A program made the translations under genes and the position numbers. Under the pieces are notes generated by a model. That model searched no databases and was not told the DNA's origin. It was given only the letters and a program-made list of their open reading frames with translations. A stretch of DNA of 32,472 nucleotides from Gemmatimonadota bacterium (GTDB taxonomy: Bacteria; Gemmatimonadota; Gemmatimonadetes; Gemmatimonadales; GWC2-71-9): contig CP070666.1 in the NCBI GenBank assembly GCA_020351775.1, positions 3,657,220 through 3,689,691 of the forward strand, in the 5' to 3' direction. This document shows positions 7,395-16,110 of this stretch, piece by piece. Every line of letters begins with the position of its first letter. The first letter of the stretch is position 1.

Positions 7395-8639
7395 ATGAGA
7401 TCGGTTCAGTCTGGGATGTGCTTGGCCCTGATCCTGCTGTCCGGATGCGGCTGGCGGACGCACGAGCGGGCGCACGAGCGAACGCTCGTCTCGTTTGAGG
7501 CACCGGGCGTGTTCACACGCGTCTCACCCGCCGGCATCGTGGACCGCGGCTCTGGTGAGCCACCGCACCTGAGCTGCAAGACACCCGGCGACGGCTCGGC
7601 GGTCGTCGTAGTGAACAGCCGCCCCTACGACCCACCGCTCGACTTCACCAACCGCTTCCTCAGGGTCCGCATTCGGGTGGACCGCGTGATGGGACTCACG
7701 GACATGGAGTTCCACTTGTTCTCCGACGCCCAGCGTACGCAGGCGCTCGTGCTACGGATCCCCCTCTTCGCCGACGAGCGTGCCAACCTGCTTCAGGACG
7801 GCGAGTGGATCACGGTGACGCTCAGTCCTGGAGCGGCGCGCCGCGCGGGCAACCCGGATCGCTCTGCGATCAGGGAGATCGTGTGGCTAGTGGCCGATAA
7901 CGGATCTCCCGACTCGTTGATGCCCGTACGCGCAGATCTGAGCGAGCTTGCCGCCGTCGATGCTACCCGGGGGATTGTCACACTCACCTTTGACGACGGC
8001 TACGAGGAGCACTACTCCGCAGCGGCCCCGTTGATGGCCGAGCACGGACTGCGCGGCACGGCGTACGTGATGCCGGACCAGGTTGGCGAGCCCGGATACA
8101 TGACGTTGGAGCAGCTGCACGAGTTGCAGCATCGCTACGGCTGGGACGTAGCGGCCCATCACATGGATCCGTTCACGGACCTGGGTAGTGAAGTGCTCGA
8201 AGCGGTGATCATCGAGATGCGCGGCTTCCTCGAACGTGAGGGCTTCGAGGGCGCCGAGCACCTAGCGTATCCGCTGGGCAAGTACGATGCGCGGACCGTG
8301 CTGCCGTTGGTGCAGCGCTACTTCACGACCGCTCGGCTGGCGTCGGGCGGCCCCGAGACGCTACCGCCAGCCGACCCTTATCGGCTGCGCGCCGTGAACA
8401 TCCTCCCGACCACGGAGCCCGAGGAGATCGCCGCTGCGGCGCTGCGCGCCGATCAAAACGGAGAGTGGCTGATCTTGATGTTTCATTCCCTGGTGGAGTC
8501 GCCGGAGCGCGATACGGATTACGGGCTAGCCGAATTTGCGCGCACCATCGAGCTGCTAGCAGACGGGCGGATCGACGTGCGCCCGTTCTCGGAGGTCTGG
8601 AAGGACTACGGCCGGAACCCGCCGGCGCCCGACCACTGA
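7395..8639 (+). CDS. Lipoprotein polysaccharide deacetylase (NodB/CE4 family)
   Basis: A 414-residue exported protein. The signal peptide ends in a lipobox (LLSGC, Cys18). Residues about 30-190 form a beta-rich region (FLRVRIRVDRV, MEFHLFSD, GEWITVTLSPG) resembling a carbohydrate-binding jelly roll. The NodB domain follows: motif 1 TLTFDDGYEEH with D200 and D201, then GWDVAAHHMDPFTDL carrying the metal-binding His pattern, YPLGKYD, and LILMFHSL near the end. CE4 enzymes remove N- or O-acetyl groups from peptidoglycan, chitin-like or exopolysaccharide chains; the target here is not shown. The start at 7395 is chosen because it gives the signal peptide; the ribosome site is poor (GGAG about 14 nt upstream). 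It stands alone on the plus strand. Confidence 0.88.
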   Translation: MRSVQSGMCLALILLSGCGWRTHERAHERTLVSFEAPGVFTRVSPAGIVDRGSGEPPHLSCKTPGDGSAVVVVNSRPYDPPLDFTNRFLRVRIRVDRVMGLTDMEFHLFSDAQRTQALVLRIPLFADERANLLQDGEWITVTLSPGAARRAGNPDRSAIREIVWLVADNGSPDSLMPVRADLSELAAVDATRGIVTLTFDDGYEEHYSAAAPLMAEHGLRGTAYVMPDQVGEPGYMTLEQLHELQHRYGWDVAAHHMDPFTDLGSEVLEAVIIEMRGFLEREGFEGAEHLAYPLGKYDARTVLPLVQRYFTTARLASGGPETLPPADPYRLRAVNILPTTEPEEIAAAALRADQNGEWLILMFHSLVESPERDTDYGLAEFARTIELLADGRIDVRPFSEVWKDYGRNPPAPDH

Positions 8640-8689
8640 GGCCCACCAGGTCTGACTGCCCGTTGACGTGGAACGGCGTGTCTTCCCGA

Positions 8690-8899
8690 TCAGCCGCTGT
8701 CCTGGCCAATGAACACTGCGCGACGGCACCTGTGGCACTTCACGTAGAAGCGCGGACCCACCTCGCTCGGACCCTGCACGTCGAGTTCCGATTCGCACCG
8801 AGGGCAGACAGGTGGCTCGTTCGCGCGACTCAGCATGTCGCGGATTGCCCTGGTCTCTTCCGGGGAGAATATGACGGGAGTTCCTGATTCCTCTCGCAT
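8690..8899 (-). CDS. Small zinc-ribbon protein
   Basis: A 69-residue protein with two knuckles, CPRC (residues 32-35) and CHRC (55-58), the spacing of a zinc ribbon. The N-terminal half (SPEETRAIRDMLSRANEPP) looks like one amphipathic helix. AGGA precedes the ATG by about 4 nt. The helix-plus-ribbon layout, even codon use and lack of a better frame support a real gene. It sits 108 nt downstream of the acetyltransferase gene on the same strand. The function is unknown; such ribbons often bind nucleic acid or protein partners. Confidence 0.65.
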   Translation of the reverse strand: MREESGTPVIFSPEETRAIRDMLSRANEPPVCPRCESELDVQGPSEVGPRFYVKCHRCRRAVFIGQDSG

Positions 8900-9007
8900 A
8901 GTCCTACTCGCTGGCCCTCTTCCGGTGAGGGAACCTAGCCGACCGGCAGATCTCGAGCTAGATGAACGGCCACGAAGACATCGAGCCGAGCTGCCGACAC
9001 CGTCAAG

Positions 9008-9508
9008 CTAATAGTCGAATTCCCTACCGAACAGCTCCGGGCCGCTGCGCCACTGACCCGGGAACGACTGACCCAGCCACATGAACAGCTGCAGATGTCC
9101 CAGAGTGCGGAACCCAGCATCGTGGAAGAACGCGATCGCATCTTCGTTCCGGGCGACTGGCTTCACACTTAGGCACAGCACACCGAGCTTCCTGGCCTGC
9201 TCCACCGCGTGCTTCACAAGCTGATGGCCGATTCCCGTACTGCGTGACTCCGCCGCGACCACGATCGGTTCGATCTCGGCTTCCTGGCCTTCGTATATCA
9301 GTGACACGAAACCCACGACACCGCTGCCTGAGTCGGCGACCCAGATCAGCTCCGGACCGACCCGCGCGAGATGGTCGTCGAATCCGAGCTCCGGATCGTC
9401 TCCACCAATGGAAGGGTCTCCGTAGATCTCCCTGTGATGCAGCGTCATTTCTGCCCAAAGGGCCCTACAACGGCCCAGATCAGATGAGCGGTAGTCGCGT
9501 ATCACCAT
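9008..9508 (-). CDS. GNAT family N-acetyltransferase
   Basis: A 166-residue cytosolic enzyme expected to transfer an acetyl group from acetyl-CoA to an amine. The GNAT fold reads in order: MVIRDYRSSDLGRCRALW at the N-terminus; beta strands GVVGFVSL and EAEIEPIVVAAESR; the acetyl-CoA loop RSTGIGHQLV (R/Q-x-x-G-x-G); and the C-terminal LCLSVKPVARNEDAIAFFHDAGF strand-helix pair common to the fold. GGAG lies 10 nt before the start, with a second AGGA directly abutting it. The acceptor substrate cannot be told. It lies 145 nt downstream of the MGMT-like gene. Confidence 0.9.
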   Translation of the reverse strand: MVIRDYRSSDLGRCRALWAEMTLHHREIYGDPSIGGDDPELGFDDHLARVGPELIWVADSGSGVVGFVSLIYEGQEAEIEPIVVAAESRSTGIGHQLVKHAVEQARKLGVLCLSVKPVARNEDAIAFFHDAGFRTLGHLQLFMWLGQSFPGQWRSGPELFGREFDY

Positions 9509-9653
9509 TCCTGCGTGACTCCTTCACCACGGACACTGCCCACCCCTCGGCTGTGCCTGCAGCCTGACCTTCCAGCTGCTACAACCTCAATGGTACCCAC
9601 AGTCAACCGAATCGGCCACTCGGTGCGACTGGGATGCGAAGAGCCGGTCAAGA

Positions 9654-10127
9654 TCACTCGAGTCTCGCCAGGGCAGATTCATAATCCTCGACGAACAGCC
9701 GCTTGCCTCTAGCGACAACCCGGTGCCCCTCCGCCTCCAGGCGTGCTCGCTGACCCTCGAGCCCTCCCGGGTACTTTGCATTCACCTCACCACCCGCTTT
9801 CAAGGTCCGCCAATACGGCGTTACGCGTTTCACGCCTTCCGCCTCTGCCTCTCCGGCCGCGCCGGCGGCAATCCGCGCCAGGATGCCTGTTACGATGGGA
9901 CACGCATGCGTGGTACCGTGGCGGCGCGCCAGCACCTCACGAATCTGATTGATCGTCGTGAGCCGTCCTTTGCCCACGCGCCGCATCAGACCGTCCACCT
10001 CCAGGGGTGCCGGCAGCACCATTGTGCCCTCGCCCCATTGCCGCACCATACCCTCCGGGATCCGCTCGATGCGAGGCAGATCCTTGTCATCCGCCAGCTT
10101 CTCTCTGAACGTTTTCTTGCGGTGCAT
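9654..10127 (-). CDS. MGMT-family (methylated-DNA-cysteine methyltransferase-like) protein
   Basis: A 157-residue protein. Residues about 50-115 resemble the DNA-binding domain of O6-methylguanine methyltransferases and alkyltransferase-like proteins (GRLTTINQIREVLARRHGTTHACPIVTG, then TPYWRTLKAGGEVNAKYPGG). The classical PCHR methyl-acceptor motif is not seen. The cysteine in HACPIV lies in a different context, so alkyl-acceptor activity is doubtful and a DNA-lesion-recognition or other role is more likely. The C-terminus (LEAEGHRVVARGKRLFVEDYESAL) is typical of this subgroup. The N-terminal region (FREKLADDKDLPRIERIPEGM) is charged. A TGAGGTGAAT stretch lies just before the ATG. The gene lies 115 nt downstream of the unknown membrane protein on the same strand. 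Confidence 0.75.
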   Translation of the reverse strand: MHRKKTFREKLADDKDLPRIERIPEGMVRQWGEGTMVLPAPLEVDGLMRRVGKGRLTTINQIREVLARRHGTTHACPIVTGILARIAAGAAGEAEAEGVKRVTPYWRTLKAGGEVNAKYPGGLEGQRARLEAEGHRVVARGKRLFVEDYESALARLE

Positions 10128-10242
10128 GATTCACCTCACGCGTCACAGTCCCGGCTAGTCGGCTCCCGTTCTCGCAGTCTCGTCCCGGATCCTCATGACC
10201 GACTCCAAGTTCGAGAGTCTTGGCACCGCGCACAGGGTCTCG

Positions 10243-11079
10243 TCACGTCGTTCGCCTAGGCCTCCACAACGGCGTTAGCAGTGCGGTCCCAGCTACCCCT
10301 GCCAAGGATGCCCAAACCGCCGCCGTAAGGGCAAATCCGGGCCGGCCCAACAGGAACGCAAGTAACGCCACGAGTAGAGCGATGAGCATTCCTGCGCGGA
10401 CTCGCGATACAGACAGACGATCACCACCAACGTCAGCCCGCGACTCAACCGTCCGAGTCAGCGAAATCGCCACGGCAAACGCCAGAGCTACGACCACCAG
10501 GAACCCTATCATTCTTACACCCATCCCGGGTGATACCGCCGGGCCAAAACCGTAATGTGCGAACCACGTAGCTGCCACGACCAAACAAGCGACACTGAAC
10601 AGCCATTGTCGTCGAATAGCGCTGCGCAGTACGGCGTCCAAGGCGAAGGCCAGTGCCGCAACGACCCCGAACAGTGGGCTCTTGGTCACGTACACGACTG
10701 CAATTGCCAAGCCGCTGACCACAAGCGAGTCTCCAACGCGGGCCGCCGGCCCAGCGGTGCGGTTTACTATTCGCACCAAGAACATGGTCGTAAACAGCAC
10801 TAAGAAACTCAGCGGCTCCGCCACCGTGAACGTCGTGAAGGCGAGAGCCATGCTCGCGAAGGCCGCGGCATTGTGATCCGGCGCCAACTCGCGTGCTAGC
10901 GCCCAGCCCCCAAAAGCCGACAGGGCACCAGCTACGACCCCCCCGACGATGTGCAGCAGAGACCAACCGCGTACCAGCGCCACCACCCCTGCGACCACAC
11001 CGGCTAGTGGCATCAGCCGCAAGACCATCCGATTGCTGGCGTAGTTCCTATCGAGCGGGCGCCCGATCGAGGTAATCAC
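10243..11079 (-). CDS. Unknown multi-pass membrane protein coupled to the OPT transporter
   Basis: I do not recognise this 278-residue protein. It has about eight or nine hydrophobic segments with short polar loops (ARELAPDHN, RSAIRRQW, ESRADVGGDRLSVSRVRAG), an Ala/Val-rich composition and a basic C-terminus (PLWRPRRTT). The start is GTG at 11079, overlapping the stop of the OPT gene (GTGA), with AGAGG about 6 nt upstream. The frame is open to 11118 but that would overlap the OPT C-terminus. The tight overlap argues for coupled translation and a shared role with the transporter, for example as a partner subunit or stabiliser, but nothing in the sequence proves it. No domain or catalytic motif is visible. 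Confidence 0.75.
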   Translation of the reverse strand: MITSIGRPLDRNYASNRMVLRLMPLAGVVAGVVALVRGWSLLHIVGGVVAGALSAFGGWALARELAPDHNAAAFASMALAFTTFTVAEPLSFLVLFTTMFLVRIVNRTAGPAARVGDSLVVSGLAIAVVYVTKSPLFGVVAALAFALDAVLRSAIRRQWLFSVACLVVAATWFAHYGFGPAVSPGMGVRMIGFLVVVALAFAVAISLTRTVESRADVGGDRLSVSRVRAGMLIALLVALLAFLLGRPGFALTAAVWASLAGVAGTALLTPLWRPRRTT

Positions 11080-13025
11080 CGTTCCTCTCGCCACCGCACC
11101 ATCAACACCACCAACCACAACAGAACCGCGATGGTCAGACCGGCGAGGATCATCTCGGCGTATCCCGGGATGTTCGGCGGGTAGCCCACGATTCTCTCAC
11201 CACCACGCGCCGCCACCCAGAGCGCCAGCACCACACCGGTCAGCCCGCCACCGCCGACGAGACCGGAGCCAAACAACACGCCTTTCTCGCGCCTACGTTC
11301 AGCCTCCTCCGCCACCTGGTTGCGTGTCAGGAGGTAGCGCATGAGCCCGCCGAGGAACACGGCCCCCATGGTCGACAGGGGGAGATAGACGCCAACGGCA
11401 AACGCCAGCACCGGGATCTTGAACAGCGCGGCAACCAGCCCGATCGCAACACCGATCAGTATCAGCATCCACGGCAGGCTCTGATCCAGGACGCCGTCGA
11501 TCACGAGCTTCATCAGCACAGCCTGTGGCGCCGGCAACTCCGCACCACCCAATCCACCCACCACATTGGCGTCGAGCAGCATGACCACGAGGCATACGAC
11601 GCCGGCAGAAGTGATCACTCCGATCAGCTCTCCGGTCTGCTGCAGCCGTGGTGTCGCCCCCAATACGTATCCAGTCTTCAGGTCCTGTGACGTATCACCC
11701 GCTATGGAAGCCGCAATGCACACGGCAGTACCCACCATGAGCGCCGTCGCCTTGCCTGAGAGATCGGTCCAGCCCATGAGGAAGAACACGAGGCTGGTCC
11801 CTAGCAAAGTGGCAATGGTCATGCCTGAGGTCGGATTGGACGTCACGCCAACCAGACCCACTATCCGAGAGCTCACGGTCACGAAGAAGAACGCGAACAA
11901 GGCAATCAACACCGAGGCGATTCCTCTGACCGGGATCGAGTCGATATATCCGAGGATCCCCGGCACGAAGGTGAGTACCAGGAGTACGGCTACGACCCAG
12001 ACGATCACCGTCTTGAAGGACAGGTCGTGATCCGTTCGTTCAACTGCCAGTCCCCGATCGTCTCTTCCTATCTGGCTCACGCTCAAACGGAACGATTCGA
12101 TCATCGTTGGAATCGACCTGATTAGCGTGACTATGCCGCCCGTCGCTACTGCACCAGCCCCGATGTAACGGACGTAGCGATTCCAGATTTCGCCTGCCGT
12201 CATGTCCCGGATGAGTTTCTCGGTTTCGGGATAGAGCGGCTCGGCCAGCCCGCCGCCCCACAAGTTGATGGCCGGTATTATCACGAGCGCTGAGAGCGCA
12301 CCTCCGGCCACCATCACGGTGGCGATCCGCGGTCCCAGGATGTAACCCACACCAATGAGTGCGGGCGACACACTAGCCGCTACGCTAGCCTTCCCTCCCA
12401 ATCCCACCGAGAAGGTCCCCCTGACGAACTTGAAGCCGTCGGTCATCAACTTGAACAACATGCCCACCGCGATACCGAGAAACACGGGCGTCGCCTGGCG
12501 CCCACCACCCTCGGATGCGACTAGCACCTCAGCGCAGGCCATGCCTTCCGGATATGGCAGCTTGCCGTGCTCTCGCTTGATCAAGTAGCGACGCAATGGA
12601 ATCATCGAAAGCACTCCGATCAGACCACCGCACATGGCAAGCAAAGTGATCTGGCGCCACTCGGGGCTCATCCCCCAAATGAACAGCGCCGGTATCGTGA
12701 ACAGCACTCCAGAGGCCACCGACGAACTGGCCGATCCAATTGTCTGGGACATATTGGTTTCCAGAATGCTGTGATGCAGACCTACTGCCGCGAACAACCT
12801 GAACGCGACGACCGTCAATACCGCCACAGGTATCGAAGTGCTGATTGTGAGGCCCGCCTTGAGACCGAGATACGTGTTGGCGGCACCGAATACCATTCCA
12901 AGGAGTACTCCCGAAAGCACAGCCTTGAGGGTGAACTCGGTGAGCGTTTGTCCATAGGTGAACGGCACATACTTCTCACCTTCTTCTATCACATACGCTG
13001 TGGCGGGAAGCTTCTTCTCGGTCAT
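11076..13025 (-). CDS. OPT family oligopeptide transporter
   Basis: A 649-residue inner-membrane transporter of the oligopeptide transporter superfamily, whose members import small peptides or metal-chelate compounds with protons. Evidence: length; about 14-16 hydrophobic segments; an N-terminal FTLKAVLSGVLLGMVFGAANTYLGLKAGLT-type first segment; LPYPEGMACAEVLVASEGG; VTSNPTSGMTIATLLGTSL; and GDTSQDLKTGYVLGATPRLQQ, all characteristic of the bacterial OPT subgroup. The start at 13025 is preceded by AAGGAG 8 nt upstream. It is the first gene of a minus-strand pair with the unknown membrane protein (4-nt overlap) and is divergent from the metallopeptidase at 13151. A peptidase next to a peptide transporter would fit peptide scavenging, but the link is only positional. 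Confidence 0.93.
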   Translation of the reverse strand: MTEKKLPATAYVIEEGEKYVPFTYGQTLTEFTLKAVLSGVLLGMVFGAANTYLGLKAGLTISTSIPVAVLTVVAFRLFAAVGLHHSILETNMSQTIGSASSSVASGVLFTIPALFIWGMSPEWRQITLLAMCGGLIGVLSMIPLRRYLIKREHGKLPYPEGMACAEVLVASEGGGRQATPVFLGIAVGMLFKLMTDGFKFVRGTFSVGLGGKASVAASVSPALIGVGYILGPRIATVMVAGGALSALVIIPAINLWGGGLAEPLYPETEKLIRDMTAGEIWNRYVRYIGAGAVATGGIVTLIRSIPTMIESFRLSVSQIGRDDRGLAVERTDHDLSFKTVIVWVVAVLLVLTFVPGILGYIDSIPVRGIASVLIALFAFFFVTVSSRIVGLVGVTSNPTSGMTIATLLGTSLVFFLMGWTDLSGKATALMVGTAVCIAASIAGDTSQDLKTGYVLGATPRLQQTGELIGVITSAGVVCLVVMLLDANVVGGLGGAELPAPQAVLMKLVIDGVLDQSLPWMLILIGVAIGLVAALFKIPVLAFAVGVYLPLSTMGAVFLGGLMRYLLTRNQVAEEAERRREKGVLFGSGLVGGGGLTGVVLALWVAARGGERIVGYPPNIPGYAEMILAGLTIAVLLWLVVLMVRWREER

Positions 13026-13150
13026 TCACCAAGCTCCTTGCGGTTATTGGCTAGCCGTGATATGGGGTGCGGTCTTCGCGCGGTCGAACGGCAGCTAAGA
13101 TACCTGTTACCTTGCTATCTGGCGAGGTGACTAGACAGAGGAGGCTCCAA

Positions 13151-14668
13151 ATGAAACCGCTGGAGCAGGGGTCGTTCAGAGTGGTCCCAGGACGCTACTA
13201 CGGCTCTCCCAAGGAGGTCTGGGGTTTCAGGACTGTCAGAGGTAGCGGTACTCCCCAGACAATCGCCAAGCAGTTCATCAGAGCCAACGCCTCGCTGTTC
13301 GCTCTCAAGGGTGTGCTGAACACGCTACGGCGCGAGCGGATCATTTGCAGTTTAGGCGCGATACATGTGATCTATCAGCAGTACCACAGAAAACTGCGGG
13401 TCAATCGTGGCTACGTGACCATACACCTGGATCGCGACCGTCGCGTCTACTTCGCAAAGAACCGCGCTGTGCCCCGCTCTCTCCTACCGGAACTGGAAAA
13501 ACCCCGGCTCAGTCAGGAAGCAGCCAAGGAGAAGGCTGTAAGCTCGGTGAGGGGCACTAAGAAAAACACCAAGGTGCTTGAGGTGGAGAAGATGTGGTTT
13601 CCCAAGAGGGAATCCTTGATTCTCGCCTACCGCGTGCGATTGCACCGCCTGGACCCCCGTGAGGAGTGGGTGGTACACGTTGACGCCGAGACTGGCCAGA
13701 TTCTGCGGACCACCGAGAACCTCGGCAGGGTAAGCGGCACCGGTGCGGTGTTCGATCCCAACCCGGTCGTCGCCTTGGGAGATCATCGCAGGCTGCTGCG
13801 AGACGGGCGACCGGTGCGGCGCGTCCCCAAGGCCGCATACACCACGGTCGTTCTCGAAGGACTCGCAGGAACTGGCTACCTGGACGGTCGCAGAGTGACG
13901 ACCCAACCAACCGAGAACCGGGTTTGCCGTCCCGACCACCAGTTCATCTTCAAGTCGTCCGAGCGGGGTTTCGAGGAGGTGATGGTGTATTTCCATATCG
14001 ATCGGGCAATCCGCTATTTGGAGTCGATGGGCTATAGGGGCAAGCAAACCATCGTGCGTAAGCCGATCGAAGTGAACGTAAACGGTACGCGCAAAGATAG
14101 CTCGTGGTACAGTCCGGGCCTCAAACGCCTAACGTTCGGCACCGGCGGCGTAGACGATGCAGAAGATGCCGAGACCATCCTCCACGAACTGGGACACGCT
14201 ATACAGGATGCCATCTGCCCCGGATTCGGTCAGTCGGCACAGGCGGCAGCCATGGGCGAGGGGTTCGGCGACTACTTCGCGGCAAGCTTCTTCGCCGACA
14301 AGAAACCGGAGCAGTACCGCACGTCGATCATGACGTGGGATGGGATCACATGGGACGAGATCTACGATCCGCCGTGCGTGCGGCGCTTGGACGAGAAGTA
14401 CACGTTCGAAAGCTTCGACCACGGTAAGTGGGCGGAGGAGCACGAGAACGGACTCATCTGGTCCGCCACCCTGTGGGACATCCGTGAGATGCTGGGTCGT
14501 GATGTTGCGGATCGGATCATCGTTGAAAGTCACTTTCAACTCGATGGCTTCACCACGTTCGCGCGAGGCGCGCGGGCGATCGTGGATGCCGATCGCAACT
14601 TGTTCGGCGGCGAGCACGAGGGCCAATTGCTGGAGATATTCGTTTGGCGCGGGATCGGGCCAGTCTGA
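13151..14668 (+). CDS. M36/M4-like zinc metallopeptidase with FTP/PepSY-like pro-region, no visible signal peptide
   Basis: A 505-residue gluzincin. Residues 1-190 look like a fungalysin/thermolysin propeptide plus PepSY (GTPQTIAKQFIRANASLFAL; LILAYRVRLHRLDPREEWVVHVDAETGQIL). The catalytic region has HELGH (345-349) and the downstream third ligand in MGEGFGDYF (E370); later ENGLIWSATLWDIR (432-445) resembles the M36 pattern. The first 20 residues (MKPLEQGSFRVVPGRYYGSP) show no hydrophobic signal, although this family is normally secreted. The start at 13151 has GAGGAGG 7 nt upstream and is convincing; the frame back to 13067 adds only Arg-rich sequence. Either the protein is cytosolic, or it is exported by a leaderless route, or the signal was lost. 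It is divergent from the OPT transporter gene. Confidence 0.85.
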   Translation: MKPLEQGSFRVVPGRYYGSPKEVWGFRTVRGSGTPQTIAKQFIRANASLFALKGVLNTLRRERIICSLGAIHVIYQQYHRKLRVNRGYVTIHLDRDRRVYFAKNRAVPRSLLPELEKPRLSQEAAKEKAVSSVRGTKKNTKVLEVEKMWFPKRESLILAYRVRLHRLDPREEWVVHVDAETGQILRTTENLGRVSGTGAVFDPNPVVALGDHRRLLRDGRPVRRVPKAAYTTVVLEGLAGTGYLDGRRVTTQPTENRVCRPDHQFIFKSSERGFEEVMVYFHIDRAIRYLESMGYRGKQTIVRKPIEVNVNGTRKDSSWYSPGLKRLTFGTGGVDDAEDAETILHELGHAIQDAICPGFGQSAQAAAMGEGFGDYFAASFFADKKPEQYRTSIMTWDGITWDEIYDPPCVRRLDEKYTFESFDHGKWAEEHENGLIWSATLWDIREMLGRDVADRIIVESHFQLDGFTTFARGARAIVDADRNLFGGEHEGQLLEIFVWRGIGPV

Positions 14669-15185
14669 CCCGTGATGGTCTCGGCTGACTGGTGGTCCTC
14701 GCTGCGGGCGCATCGCCACCGTTTCCCCGGCACCTGCCCGCCAGATGCGCGTACTGGGCCGCGCCCCGGTCGGCACCAGACTCAGATAAGCCCGATCGTC
14801 AACAGCATCGCACATGCGTCCACGATCTAGGACGCCAGCTCGATAAACTGTCCCCCTGCGTAGCCGCCCCAGCGTTCCGTCTTCTATCACTTCGGAGATC
14901 TGAGGGAATTCGGTGTTGGTGACGTCGTGGCTTGCGCCCAGCCCAAGGGCCCCGACTCAGCCGACACCTCGGGCGGAAGGGTGAGATGAGAGGGCTACTC
15001 CAAGGAGCCATTGCCAAGTTCGCGCGCGCGGCGTTTGCAGGCTCTTCGCTGGCTGCACAGCAGAGTACAGAAGAGGCGCACGGGAGGGTCGAGAAGCGCA
15101 ATGGCACTTGCTGTGTGCGATGTACTCGACGTCTAAGGCTGGCAGTCCTGAGTTGTACAGGCTCTGCTGGTCAGCGCGATTCCTC
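14669..15185. other. 517-nt stretch without a supported gene
   Basis: It lies between the convergent metallopeptidase and the unknown exported-looking protein. Open frames on both strands have Arg/Pro/Ser-rich products without family resemblance. The best short ORF (+, ATG at 14986, 71 codons, a GGAAGGGTGAG stretch upstream) gives a product with a plausible helical start (RGLLQGAIAKFARAAF) followed by low-quality sequence. I see no RNA gene, hairpin-T-run terminator or copy of the dispersed repeat. It may hold a decayed gene. Confidence 0.4.
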
Positions 15186-16064
15186 TCATCGCGAAGCCTG
15201 ACTCAGCAGAGGGGCCAACGCCAGCTCAACGGCCTTGTGGTTACGCACGCGATCGGCGAACCACTCCTCTACCGGCACGGATCTGCGGTCTTCCAGATCG
15301 CTGCCCACTTTCTCTAATACTTGAATCCCCCCTGACTTGGCGTAGAACTCCTGGCCTTCGATGCTCTCAACGAATACGACGAGCGAGAGGGCATCCACCG
15401 TACCCGCCGGCAGGTGGCTCTCCGACCCGCTGAACCAGGCGCCGAACGCGTGTATCAGTCTCGTACCTAGCCCGACCAGTGCCTGTGAGGTACCGTCCCA
15501 GCGGGCAACGCCATTCGAGAATGGTGCGCCAACGACCCATATCTCCGGATAGAGTATCGCGTCAGGATCGTAAAGCTCAATCAGTCTAGAGAATAGCTGC
15601 TGTCGAGCCAGATCGAATGCTTCCTCGTTGCGTTCTCCCGTAGCCGAGTCGAACAGCGCTTCGGCACGGTCCAATATTCCCTCCCATATCGCTGCGTATT
15701 CCGGGGCCGGTACCAGATCCAAGCCGGTCCGTTCCAGCACCGCGGCGATCAGAGAATCGAACTGACCCATTGCTGCAGTGTAATCAGCGAGTTCGTCGGG
15801 TAGACTGACGGGCGTCAATACCAAGGTCGTGAAGTCAGCGATGACTTGCTGTGGCGTAACCGTGATATCCTTCGGATCGGGATTGGCAACGCAGCAGATG
15901 CCGAACACTTGGCTCAGGAGAGTAACCGACCGTATGCGAAGGTACCAGGCAGTCTTCATGTAGCTAGTGGCACGCAGGTTTCTTGCCAGAACTGCTGATT
16001 TCGACAGACTGGGTGGATGATCGTCCACCGGCGAACCGCAGCATGGATCAGCTAGGGACTTCAT
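15186..16064 (-). CDS. Unknown protein with an internal hydrophobic, lipobox-like segment
   Basis: I do not recognise this 292-residue protein. From the start at 16064 a polar stretch of 35 residues with paired Cys (DPCCGSP) precedes MKTAWYLRIRSVTLLSQVFGICC, which looks like a signal or lipobox segment, and then a soluble acidic domain. Visible blocks are TPQQVIADFTTLVLTP, ERNEEAFDLARQQLFSRLIELYDPDAILYPEIWVVG, NGVARWDGTSQALVGLGTRLIHA and VEEWFADRVRNHK. The start at 16064 has GGAGG 7 nt upstream; Met at 15959 would put the hydrophobic segment at the N-terminus but has no ribosome site. The WDG and FANG/FSNG-like blocks suggest an enzyme-like or binding domain, but no known motif is complete. 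It is divergent from the barrel gene at 16230. Confidence 0.7.
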   Translation of the reverse strand: MKSLADPCCGSPVDDHPPSLSKSAVLARNLRATSYMKTAWYLRIRSVTLLSQVFGICCVANPDPKDITVTPQQVIADFTTLVLTPVSLPDELADYTAAMGQFDSLIAAVLERTGLDLVPAPEYAAIWEGILDRAEALFDSATGERNEEAFDLARQQLFSRLIELYDPDAILYPEIWVVGAPFSNGVARWDGTSQALVGLGTRLIHAFGAWFSGSESHLPAGTVDALSLVVFVESIEGQEFYAKSGGIQVLEKVGSDLEDRRSVPVEEWFADRVRNHKAVELALAPLLSQASR

Positions 16065-16110
16065 CTGACTACCTCCGCAAGGGACCCAGCCCGCCCGATG
16101 CACGCTCGGC

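Noticed and set aside
14129..14890. Minus-strand open frame of 253 codons at the metallopeptidase 3' end
   Set aside because: Antisense shadow of the peptidase; the part beyond 14668 (SLVPTGAR-like sequence) resembles no family I know.
14986..15201. Short plus-strand ORF with a possible ribosome site
   Set aside because: The product degenerates into Arg/Cys/Ser-rich sequence after 20 residues and overlaps the end of the minus-strand gene; not enough to call.
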